DNA of 64,000 nucleotides. It comes from an uncultured Lachnospiraceae bacterium (lineage in GTDB: Bacteria > Bacillota > Clostridia > Lachnospirales > Lachnospiraceae). The position numbers were made by a program, and so were the translations under genes. The notes below the pieces were generated by a model. It worked only from the letters and a program-made list of their open reading frames with translations. It was not told where the DNA came from and searched no databases. Below, in pieces: positions 16,822 to 24,473 of this stretch. Within the stretch, counting starts at the first letter, position 1, and every line of letters starts with the position of its first letter. The stretch spans positions 1-64,000 of the forward strand of contig CAQGLR010000005.1 of NCBI GenBank assembly GCA_948794795.1, in the 5' to 3' direction.

Positions 16822-18831
16822 CTATATTTTAAATGTATTTATCTGTTTAGACAGTCTCTCTGCTGTTTCTGCAAGAACTTTGGAATCTTCTGCAACTTTA
16901 TGGCTGTTATCAGAAATTGAATTTGCCTGTACTACCATATTTTCTGATGTTGCAAGTATTTCATCAGAACTTGCTGCCTGTTCTTCTGAAATCGCCGCTA
17001 CAGTAGTTGCTACTTCATCTACCTCTCCTACTTTACTTATCATATGTGCTATCATTTCATTAGTTTCTTCTATATTTTTATATATAATATCAAATGTTTC
17101 TACTGCTGTATATATAAGTTTGCTGCTTTCATCAATATTCCTTGAGCTGGTTCCTGCCTGTGTTACAGCATTATTTACAAGAACCCTTATTTCATCAATA
17201 AGTTTTGTAATACTTCCAACGGAATCTGTACTGTTCTGTGCAAGCTGCCCTATCTGTGCTGCAACTACAGCAAATCCCCTTCCCATCTCTCCTGCCCTTG
17301 CGGCTTCAATAGATGCATTAAATGACAAAAGGTTTGTTTCGTCCGCAATTTCACCAATAAATGCAACTATCTTTGTAATTTCTTCTGATGCTTCACCTAC
17401 TTTGTCTACAGCTATATTGAGTTCATTAATTGAACTGCTTATATCCTGCATTGCAGCACCAATTTTCTGCATATCCGCACGCCCTTTGTCTGATGCAGCA
17501 ACTGTATCTTTCATCTTTTCATCAAGGCGGCTGCTGTCTTCATGCGTATCTGTAACAACCATTGCAAGTTTTGTTGCATTTTCTGCAATCTCATTAACAG
17601 ATATTGAAAGCTGGTCAACTGTTGTATTAAGTTCTGACATTGAATTTGCCTGTGTCTGTGCTGAACTGTACAGCTGTGATGATATAGTATCACTGTTCCA
17701 CGCCTGTTCACTTAACTGTCCGGAAATATTATGGATATCTTTTAACATTTCCCTCATTGAAGCTGTAAACTGTCTTACACTCCGTCCCATCAAAGCAATT
17801 TCATCACGTCCTTTTACTCCTGCATCTACAGTAAAGTCACCAGAAGACATAGTAGTAATTGTATCTGTAATCTTGCCTACTGGACGTATCATTATAATTA
17901 CTGTACGGTCAATAAGCACACACAATACCAGTATCAATACAACACCTATAATAACAAGTTTAGCCCGCAATGCATTGACATCTGCAAGTACAAGTGATTC
18001 AGGGACATATGAAACCAGAATCCAGTCTGTTCCCTCAATTTCCTCAAAAACTGTCATATTGTCTTCAACAGAAGAATATGTAAAATCTTCATTTTCAAAC
18101 TTAGAATTAATACTGTTATAAAATTTATCTTCCTTATTATCAGCAAGACTTGTTGAAATAATAGAAGAATCCCTGTGTGCAATTATCTTTCTTGTGTCTT
18201 TCTCAACAAGAAAAGCATGTGCACCCTCCATGTCAATAAAAGAATTTACAATTATAGAAATTTTGTCTATAGACAAGTCAGCTGCTATCACTTTTAGCTG
18301 TCCGGAACCATCTGACAATATTCCAGATGCACTTACAACATCATTGCCATCCTCATTTTTATAGGCACTCGTATATGCCATATTTTTCCTTGTCAGCCCC
18401 TGCTTATACCATACAGACTCTGCTGGATTGTTTATTGTAATATCTGACTGTGATGCCTTGAATACACTGCCATCCTGGCTGGCAATATATATTCCATTGG
18501 CAAAATTTGAATTAAACCCATAATACCCGTCAAGAAGTGCCTGTAATGACTGGCTGTCTGGTTTTGCTGCTTCAATAGACTGCTTAGCCATATTAAATGA
18601 AGAAAGGTTTGCGTCAAGCCATGCCTCTATCTGAGTTGCCTGTTTACTTACAGACAGTTCAAGCATCTCATGTGAAGAATCTTCCAGAAGCCTTCTTGAT
18701 ATCTGGTATGAAAATAATACAAGCACACCAACCATTATAATTACTACTGGAATAATAACCCTAAGAAGCTTAAACTTCATAGAAACTAATTTATCTTTTT
18801 TCTCCCCACCCTTTTTTGCTATTCCATCCAT
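16822..18831 (-). CDS. methyl-accepting chemotaxis protein (Cache type)
   Basis: A 669-residue chemoreceptor that relays ligand binding to CheA. It has a basic N-terminus, a first membrane helix at about 23-45 (VIIPVVIIMVGVLVLFSY), an extracellular region of about 270 residues with double-Cache pattern (SVWYKQGLTRKNMAYTSAYK; DWILVSYVP), a second membrane helix near 315-335, a HAMP domain, and the cytoplasmic coiled coil with the tip ETNLLSFNASIEAARAGEMG. The frame is open to 18978, but that part is repeat A3; the ATG at 18831 has AGGAGG six bases upstream. It is first in a two-gene unit with the sugar-binding lipoprotein. Confidence 0.92.
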   Translation of the reverse strand: MDGIAKKGGEKKDKLVSMKFKLLRVIIPVVIIMVGVLVLFSYQISRRLLEDSSHEMLELSVSKQATQIEAWLDANLSSFNMAKQSIEAAKPDSQSLQALLDGYYGFNSNFANGIYIASQDGSVFKASQSDITINNPAESVWYKQGLTRKNMAYTSAYKNEDGNDVVSASGILSDGSGQLKVIAADLSIDKISIIVNSFIDMEGAHAFLVEKDTRKIIAHRDSSIISTSLADNKEDKFYNSINSKFENEDFTYSSVEDNMTVFEEIEGTDWILVSYVPESLVLADVNALRAKLVIIGVVLILVLCVLIDRTVIIMIRPVGKITDTITTMSSGDFTVDAGVKGRDEIALMGRSVRQFTASMREMLKDIHNISGQLSEQAWNSDTISSQLYSSAQTQANSMSELNTTVDQLSISVNEIAENATKLAMVVTDTHEDSSRLDEKMKDTVAASDKGRADMQKIGAAMQDISSSINELNIAVDKVGEASEEITKIVAFIGEIADETNLLSFNASIEAARAGEMGRGFAVVAAQIGQLAQNSTDSVGSITKLIDEIRVLVNNAVTQAGTSSRNIDESSKLIYTAVETFDIIYKNIEETNEMIAHMISKVGEVDEVATTVAAISEEQAASSDEILATSENMVVQANSISDNSHKVAEDSKVLAETAERLSKQINTFKI

Positions 18832-18965
18832 AACCGCCCTCCTTATATTTTTATCTCCATGTATACCTCCGTTTCTATTATACATTTTAATACATGGCTT
18901 AGTCAATAAATTTTTGCCTGCGCCAGAGAGTGTACAAGGATTAAATATCCATAAGTTATGTGGCC

Positions 18966-19144
18966 CTGGCAGTTCCAAATGTTTACCAACAGCAGCCGCC
19001 CCGGCTTGGATGGGATGCGCAGTGGTGCATAAAGCCCCAAATGCTTAATAGAAACAGATATTTCTATTAAGCATTAAAAACGGGGCTTAAGCACCAGCGC
19101 CCCCATAACAGCTGCTTTTTGGTAAAACATTTGGAACTTGCCAG
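18966..19144 (-). repeat. palindromic repeat, family A copy 3
   Basis: Same orientation as copy 1, but the small AAGCCATG arm is replaced by GCAGCCGCCCCGGCTTGG. Outer ends are CTGGCAGTTCCAAATG / CATTTGGAACTTGCCAG; AGCAGC pairs with GCTGCT; the fold GATGCGC-AGTGGTGC-ATA-AAGCCCC..GGGGCTT-AA-GCACC-AGCGC is kept, and the central hairpin is AATGCTTAATAGAAA/TTTCTATTAAGCATT. It forms the spurious 5' extension of the chemoreceptor frame. Confidence 0.9.
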
Positions 19145-19204
19145 AACAATATAAAGAAAAGCGCATCTGGCATATATTTGCCAGACACGCCTTTGTGCCC
19201 CTGC

Positions 19205-19244
19205 CAAGGATTATACTTGCTTTCCCGCTATTTATTAATCCTTG
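19205..19244 (-). repeat. hairpin next to tRNA-like sequence
   Basis: CAAGGATTA at 19205-19213 pairs with TAATCCTTG at 19236-19244. Just to its left, TCTGGCA/TGCCAGA form another small stem (19164-19184). They are downstream of the tRNA-like sequence on the minus strand; role unknown. Confidence 0.4.
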
Positions 19245-19250
19245 TACAAC

Positions 19251-19322
19251 CGATGTGACAGGATTTGAACCTGCGGTTTCTGCGTTTATACACAGTGCCC
19301 TGCCAATCCGGGCTGCACACCG
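19251..19322 (-). tRNA. degenerate tRNA-like sequence (possible tRNA pseudogene)
   Basis: The minus strand folds into a full cloverleaf of 72 bases: acceptor CGGTGTG/CACATCG (7 bp with one G-U), D-arm GCCC/GGGC with a GG in the loop, anticodon stem CTGTG/CGCAG, a 5-base variable region, and a T-arm GCAGG-TTCAAAT-CCTGT that is canonical. The anticodon loop, however, is only six bases (TATAAA) or irregular, lacks a normal U33-anticodon arrangement, position 8 is C, and no CCA is encoded. I read it as a decayed tRNA; a functional unusual tRNA cannot be excluded. The amino acid cannot be assigned. Confidence 0.45.
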
Positions 19323-19378
19323 TAGTAATATGTTATACTTGATATAAAGTTTTGTCAATACTTTTTATAAGTTATACT

Positions 19379-19441
19379 ACGTCCGTCCCCACAAAAGTGG
19401 ATAATAAAAATTATTGAAATTTATGAAATAGACGTGTATTT
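19379..19441 (-). repeat. 65-bp repeat unit (shared with 36.3 kb)
   Basis: The minus strand reads CAAATACACGTCTATTTC, then ATAAATTTCAATAATTTT and TTTTGTGGGGACGGACGT. A near-identical unit lies at 36309-36372 (CAAACCACGTCCATTTTA, ATAAATTCCAATAATTTT, ten Gs, ACGGACGG). GGGGACGG ends resemble REP-like sequences that I associate with IS200-type elements, but no transposase is present. The broken GH127 frame runs straight into this unit. Confidence 0.7.
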
Positions 19442-19586
19442 GAATTTTCCTGTCTTTACAGTCCTGCTTTTAACACCATATTCTGTACCTGCAGCATTAA
19501 CCACAAGACTTGGGTTATCCTGGGTGGCATTGTCATTATTAAGCTGCTTCCCTCCTGATACAAAGCCCACTCCTATTCCTGATGAC
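19429..19586 (-). pseudogene. frameshifted 3' tail of the GH127 gene
   Basis: After the stop at 19573 the other reading frame continues coherently from about 19586: SSGIGVGFVSGGKQLNNDNA and onward to KTGKFKYTSIS, ending at a TAA inside the 65-bp repeat. Joining it with one base added near 19585 gives KLEG-SSGIG, a natural continuation of the C-terminal LamG/ConA-like domain. So the gene has lost a base here and has then been cut off by the repeat. Confidence 0.7.
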
Positions 19587-22548
19587 CTTCTAGTTTTATT
19601 GCTTTTCCATTGATGCCATCTGTATATGTATACTTTAGATTAGATACCTCTGCAGGTGTAAATGCCTTTGTCACTGCCACAGCACCATCTGTCTTCCCTT
19701 CAAATGAATAACCGCCCACAAGGTATGGTTTAAGCTGGCTGTCTATTCCTGTAAAATCTGTTATTACTTTAATTGTATATTCTTTATAGTTCTCAAAATC
19801 TTCTGCATACACCCTTGTATTATATGTTGTAACCTGCCCTTTAATATTAAGTTTCTTTTCTGCTGTTTCATCAAAAGCATTGCCATCAAGGCTTATATAA
19901 CCCCTGTTGTCTGCTATTTCAAACTTTACTTTTGGTGTATCTTTATATGAGAAATTAATTGTATAAGTATCCCCGTCTTTTGTAACACTGCCCATAGATG
20001 ATGTTATATTTACAAGTGAGTTGCTAGAAGCATAAGCCCTCATTACATAATTCATAAGGCAAATTTTAGCTGATGCTTCACCAGCCTTTGCACTTTCAAA
20101 TGTAACTGGGATAAATGTATAACCACTTCCTGCTATTTCAGTTTCTGTGCCTGCAAGACGTGTATTTACTTTATTAGCAGTAATAACATCTGCTGGGATT
20201 AAAAACCTCATCTGGTAATAATCTTTTGCATCAGAATCTGAAAGGTTCATTACTATAGCATTGTCTGTTTTGCTGTTAATTACTCCTTCATATAATATAG
20301 TATTTGCTACTGAAATCTTTATTGTCTTTCCATCTTCTTCTTTTGCAAATGTACATACAAGGTAGTTGTCACCACTGTCTGTAACTTTTATATCATACTT
20401 AAATGAACCGCCTGCATTGGCAAAACGGTAACATGGGTTTGTGCTTCCCATTGAACCTGCACCGCTTTCGGCAAACCCAAGTTCATCCTGCCCATAACCT
20501 GGCCTCGCTGCTTCGGTTATAGCAGAATTAACTCTTGCCTTTTCCTTATCTTCAAGTATCTGGCCTGAGTCCCTTGCATCCTCATCTAAAGTAAATGTCC
20601 AGTATATTGCATAACTTTCTTTATACTGGCTGTAATGAGGCACAAAAGTATATGGGTTATTTGTGCCTTCCAGCTTAAATTCAAGCTTCCCAGCAGTCTT
20701 AACCATGTTTTTATTAATATTTTCCATATACTGTGCTACGCTGTCTGCTGATGTAATAGCAACCCTGTCATTATTTATAGCTTTTGTTGTAGAAATTGAA
20801 ACATTTACACCTGTTGTCCCCTGTGCCTGTTTATTAGTCCCAAGTTTTGCGCTAAGAACATAAGGCCCATATTTAAATGCATATGTATTTTCATTATCTG
20901 GCAGGTTATAAGCCCTTATTTCCATAGGAAGTGTAATAGTAATCTTTGTCCCGTCTTTAACCTGGCCAGAAGGTATTACTGCATATTCTTCTTTAACAGC
21001 AGGCCTGTATACCTCACCATTAATAGTTACCACTGCATTACCTGCAAGCCAGTCTGGAAGACGCAACATTAAGCCTCCATTTACTTCACCCTGTCCTAAT
21101 GCACTAACTGTAATTGTAAATGTTTCTGATTCTGATAAGTCCCCTTCCTGGACTACTTTCATATTTCCTGCCTTGAAATCTATTTCAGAAGCAAGGTATT
21201 GTGATATCACCAGGTTGTTATCTTTCTGGTAGTAAATGCTGTCATTAAGTTTAGTAAAATTCTCCATGCCTGAACCTGTACAGCACCAGAAATTTCCTTC
21301 TTCTGTGCCAAATACCTTGTGGTACCCGCTTGCCATTGGCTGGAAATACATGCTCATCCCGGTTTCTGGGTTCTGTGACGGCATAATTGCATTTATAAGT
21401 GTATTCTCATAGAAATTAGTGTATTTTGGCTTTCCTGTAACCATAAACAGCTTACGTGAAAGCTTAAGCATATTGTATGTATTACATGTTTCACAGTTGC
21501 AGTTCGTCCTCTCAGCATCAAGCACATTATCTGCACCAAAATGCTCCCATTCACTATTGCCGCCAGTAATATAGCTGTGGTTATTTACAACATAATCCCA
21601 GAAACTTTCTGTATATTCCAGGTATGTTGTATCCCCTAGTGTTTCATACCTGTTTAATGCCCCAAGGAATTTAGGGATAGTTGTATTGGCATGTGTATTG
21701 TCAAGTGCATTGGCTGTTCCTTTATATATCTTATTAAATAATGTTTCTTCATCAAATTTATGTGCAGCATCTGCATATTTTATAGCAGCATCATTACCCT
21801 CTTTTGCGGCAACTATTTCATATAAATCATATAAGCAGTCATTCATGCCGCCATATTCAATGCCAAGCACTGTTTTCTGGGTTGCATCTGTCCACTTTAT
21901 TACCCTGTTATAAACCCAGCCACCAAGTTTTTTCACTATATTATAAGCTGTTTCACTGCCTTCAAGTTCATATGTACTTATAAGCCCGGCAATAATTTTA
22001 TGCATAGTATACCATGGAACCCATGCCTGTGTGGAAATATTGGCAAGCCCCTTTTCCACATTGTCAAACTGTATATCAATATCTGTCCTGCTTGGAAGCG
22101 TAGCACCAAATATATACCCCTCATATTCTGTACCAGCTGTCTTTGCCTGGCAGTCCGCAAGTGAATTAATTACACTGTCAAGTGTATTCTTTACCTTTTC
22201 CTTGTCACTTACAGATGTACCTTTATTGGCATATGCCTGCGCCATAGCTGTAAGCCAGTGCCCAAGTGTATGGCCGCCTATAAGCGCATTCTCCCATCCG
22301 CCGCCATAACGCTCTGCATTATCCATATATTTGTTTATATCATCAGGTGACATGCCAGCAATACAGCCTGCTGTTTCCCTAAATCCTGCAAGAAGCCTGT
22401 CTGTGTCCAGTGAAAGCAGGTATTGCACCTCTTTGTCCAGGGAATTAACATAATATCCATCGTTTACCTGGACTTCACCCATGCCAAAATCTTTTATTCC
22501 TGTAAAATCACTTTTTGCCATAACTGTTACCTCGAATTTCTTCTCCAT
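19573..22548 (-). CDS. GH127 beta-L-arabinofuranosidase-type protein, truncated at both ends
   Basis: The 991-residue frame contains a complete glycoside hydrolase family 127 (DUF1680) catalytic region: GGGWENALIGGHTLGHWL near 83-100, and the glutamate/cysteine cluster E353-T-C355 with C422-C423 (FWCCTGSGMENF), matching the Zn-linked Glu/Cys nucleophile set of the family. Beyond about 600 are beta-sandwich accessory domains. The usual role is release of L-arabinofuranose from plant arabinan or extensin sugars. It has no signal peptide and no ribosome-binding site; the region before the ATG encodes ISLTNGTEI, the last strand of an Ig-like domain, showing that the real 5' end is lost. The 3' end is frameshifted and cut by a repeat. 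Probably a relic of a much larger secreted enzyme. Confidence 0.8.
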   Translation of the reverse strand: MEKKFEVTVMAKSDFTGIKDFGMGEVQVNDGYYVNSLDKEVQYLLSLDTDRLLAGFRETAGCIAGMSPDDINKYMDNAERYGGGWENALIGGHTLGHWLTAMAQAYANKGTSVSDKEKVKNTLDSVINSLADCQAKTAGTEYEGYIFGATLPSRTDIDIQFDNVEKGLANISTQAWVPWYTMHKIIAGLISTYELEGSETAYNIVKKLGGWVYNRVIKWTDATQKTVLGIEYGGMNDCLYDLYEIVAAKEGNDAAIKYADAAHKFDEETLFNKIYKGTANALDNTHANTTIPKFLGALNRYETLGDTTYLEYTESFWDYVVNNHSYITGGNSEWEHFGADNVLDAERTNCNCETCNTYNMLKLSRKLFMVTGKPKYTNFYENTLINAIMPSQNPETGMSMYFQPMASGYHKVFGTEEGNFWCCTGSGMENFTKLNDSIYYQKDNNLVISQYLASEIDFKAGNMKVVQEGDLSESETFTITVSALGQGEVNGGLMLRLPDWLAGNAVVTINGEVYRPAVKEEYAVIPSGQVKDGTKITITLPMEIRAYNLPDNENTYAFKYGPYVLSAKLGTNKQAQGTTGVNVSISTTKAINNDRVAITSADSVAQYMENINKNMVKTAGKLEFKLEGTNNPYTFVPHYSQYKESYAIYWTFTLDEDARDSGQILEDKEKARVNSAITEAARPGYGQDELGFAESGAGSMGSTNPCYRFANAGGSFKYDIKVTDSGDNYLVCTFAKEEDGKTIKISVANTILYEGVINSKTDNAIVMNLSDSDAKDYYQMRFLIPADVITANKVNTRLAGTETEIAGSGYTFIPVTFESAKAGEASAKICLMNYVMRAYASSNSLVNITSSMGSVTKDGDTYTINFSYKDTPKVKFEIADNRGYISLDGNAFDETAEKKLNIKGQVTTYNTRVYAEDFENYKEYTIKVITDFTGIDSQLKPYLVGGYSFEGKTDGAVAVTKAFTPAEVSNLKYTYTDGINGKAIKLEGHQE

Positions 22549-22658
22549 TATTTCAGTACCATTTGTTAAACTTATTATACCAGGCAGGAAATGTAAAAAG
22601 AATATCCAAAGGTCAGTTTTGGTGTAAAAATGTCAGTTCTTTATTCCCTGTTTTATAT

Positions 22659-23924
22659 TTAAAGTGACCTCATTTTCTTCCGGCAATAATCATCCCCTGC
22701 TGCTGCACCAATTTTATACCATCTGTATGCATTTTCAGAATCGCTTATTGCTGCATATAAATCCCCAAGGTTCCTTATTGCTGCATCATGTTTTTGTGCA
22801 GCCGCCTTCTTTAGCCAGCCAGCCGCCTTTTTATAATCAACTTCAACCCCGTCACCAAACCAGTATTTCATTCCAAGTATGCATTGTGCTGTCGGAAGCC
22901 CTTTCTCTGCCATTTCAGTATATATTTTAACTGCTTTGTCCTTTGCTCCCGCAATCTCTGGAGGGTTTTGGTCATAAAGCTTGCCAAGTTCAAAAGATGC
23001 CCTTTCATAACCTTTTCTGGCAGACAGTGAATACCACTTTGCAGCTTCTTTATAATCAAGATGGTCACTTTCTTTCTCTGCATAATAATCCCCTGTTTCA
23101 CACTGGCTTGCTGCATTGCCCTGGAATGCTTTCTTTAATACACGCCTGCTTTTAAGGTTCATTTTATTATAGAATTTTGCCTCTTCCATCTTTTCTTTGC
23201 TTAAATCAAAGATGGTTTCAATATCTTCTTCTGGTTCTTTTACACTTTCACTTTTTACAGGTGTACTTTCTGCTGCATCTGCTTTCTTACGCTGCGGCCT
23301 TTCCCTTCTCCTGCCAGCTTCACCAGTATAACCATAATCCTGCACACCACTATCTTGTCCCTCATCAATGCCATCAATGGCAGCAGGTCTCCTCCTTCTT
23401 GATGCAGATGGTTCTTCTGCAAACTCTGAAAGCTGGAGCTGGTTATTATTTTCAATTATCTGTATCTGTCCGATAATATCATTTTGTGTACTTCTTTCTA
23501 TTGATGTCTTTTCATGGAATAAAGCCTTGTCTTCCTCTGCTGGATTCCATCTGCGGTCAATCTCAATACGGAACTGCCAGTCAAATGCAAACATTATGCT
23601 TTCTATTATCATAACTGCATATTTTTCAGCTACACAGCTTACAAGCAGCCTTAATGATTTCTCTATAAGCACACGCTTGCGCCATTGCTCCCTTTTGTCA
23701 CATTCAAAAAAAGCAGCTACAATATTTTTATCATACGCAAGGTTTAAAAGGCGCAATTCATTATTTGCATCACTATATGTACTTGTATATTTTAAAAGAA
23801 ATACATCTTTGTCCTTAAGTACATTTTTATTGCCATTAACCAGCTTATTTATATGCATCATCATGGAATGTGGATATGTAGGTTCAATTATAACAACATC
23901 CCTTGTATTAAAATTATCTTCCAT
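22659..23924 (-). CDS. Sel1-repeat protein
   Basis: A 421-residue soluble protein. The first 150 residues are of no family I recognise (alpha/beta, no signal peptide). Residues about 165-250 are charged low-complexity linker (RRRRPAA, RRRERPQRKKADAAE). The last 170 residues hold about four Sel1-like helical repeats (AAKWYSLSARKGYERASFELGKLY; AVKIYTEMAEKGLPTAQCILG; AAGWLKKAAAQKHDAAIRNLGDLY; AYRWYKIGAAAGDDYC), which usually mediate protein-protein contacts. A strong GGGGAGG precedes the ATG. It stands alone between the GH127 relic and the flagellin remnant. Function not known. Confidence 0.75.
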   Translation of the reverse strand: MEDNFNTRDVVIIEPTYPHSMMMHINKLVNGNKNVLKDKDVFLLKYTSTYSDANNELRLLNLAYDKNIVAAFFECDKREQWRKRVLIEKSLRLLVSCVAEKYAVMIIESIMFAFDWQFRIEIDRRWNPAEEDKALFHEKTSIERSTQNDIIGQIQIIENNNQLQLSEFAEEPSASRRRRPAAIDGIDEGQDSGVQDYGYTGEAGRRRERPQRKKADAAESTPVKSESVKEPEEDIETIFDLSKEKMEEAKFYNKMNLKSRRVLKKAFQGNAASQCETGDYYAEKESDHLDYKEAAKWYSLSARKGYERASFELGKLYDQNPPEIAGAKDKAVKIYTEMAEKGLPTAQCILGMKYWFGDGVEVDYKKAAGWLKKAAAQKHDAAIRNLGDLYAAISDSENAYRWYKIGAAAGDDYCRKKMRSL

Positions 23925-24024
23925 TAAAAATCCTCCCCATTAATATACGTAAATATTTGTTATAACAATACCAGCCATACTGCAGAAAGTGTATTAGAAT
24001 AAAACAGGTTTTAATGTAATACAA

Positions 24025-24050
24025 CCAGGCTTCAAATATTTGAAGCCTGG
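24025..24050 (-). terminator. perfect 26-bp palindrome after flagellin remnant
   Basis: CCAGGCTTCAAAT / ATTTGAAGCCTGG, a perfect inverted repeat 20 bp beyond the remnant's stop codon. On the minus strand it is followed by TTGTATTACATT, so the U-tract is weak, but position and stability fit transcript termination. Confidence 0.6.
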
Positions 24051-24071
24051 ATATGTAAAACCATATTTATT

Positions 24072-24310
24072 TTACTGTAACATCTGCAGTATTGTATCCT
24101 GGCTGCTGTTTGCTCGTGCAAGTATTGAAGTGCCAGCTTGTTCTATAATATTGTAAGATGAATATGCTACCATTTCATCTGTCATACCGGTATCACGTAT
24201 TTTAGATTCACTACTCTGTATATTTTCAGATGCAGTCTTTGCATAATCATATGAATGGCCAAGCCCTTTTATCTGCCTTCTTATGAGATTTAAACAACAT
24301 AATAACCTGT
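24072..24310 (-). pseudogene. flagellin C-terminal remnant
   Basis: The minus strand encodes, without an N-terminal part or start codon, the C-terminal helix of flagellin: LNLIRRQIKGLGHSYDYAK, then SENIQSSESKIRDTGM, EMVAYSSYNIIEQAG and SILARANSSQDTILQMLQ followed by TAA. The intact flagellin at 26.8 kb has the corresponding NLQYAESKIRDADMAKEM and ANQTMQGILQILQ, but the two differ at many positions, so this is an old paralogue, not a recent copy. An ideal sigma-28 promoter lies immediately upstream, so most of the gene (N-terminus, middle and leader) was lost by an internal deletion between promoter and 3' end. Confidence 0.85.
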
Positions 24311-24315
24311 ATTAT

Positions 24316-24342
24316 ATATCGGCATCAAAAAACAATAATTTA
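24316..24342 (-). promoter_or_regulatory. sigma-28 (SigD/FliA) promoter upstream of flagellin remnant
   Basis: On the minus strand TAAA (24339-24342), exactly 15 bases, then GCCGATAT (24316-24323): a full match to the flagellar sigma-28 consensus. A transcript would begin about 24308 and end at the palindrome at 24025-24050, giving an RNA of roughly 285 bases with no intact flagellin. Confidence 0.85.
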
Positions 24343-24473
24343 CATATTTTATAAGCTTAATTATTCTCCACAGAAACATTTAAAACAAACTCTAAACATG
24401 AGCGTAACTCAAGAAAACTTTATGCAAACTGGCAACACATACCAAACTGTAATACTTCTGGAATATACCCCTC

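Noticed and set aside
16880..18121. 413-codon plus-strand frame opposite the chemoreceptor
   Set aside because: Shadow of the MCP coding region; low-complexity Ser/Thr/Ile composition.
19138..19347. 69-codon plus-strand frame over the tRNA-like sequence
   Set aside because: It spans hairpins and the cloverleaf; no ribosome-binding site and no family resemblance.
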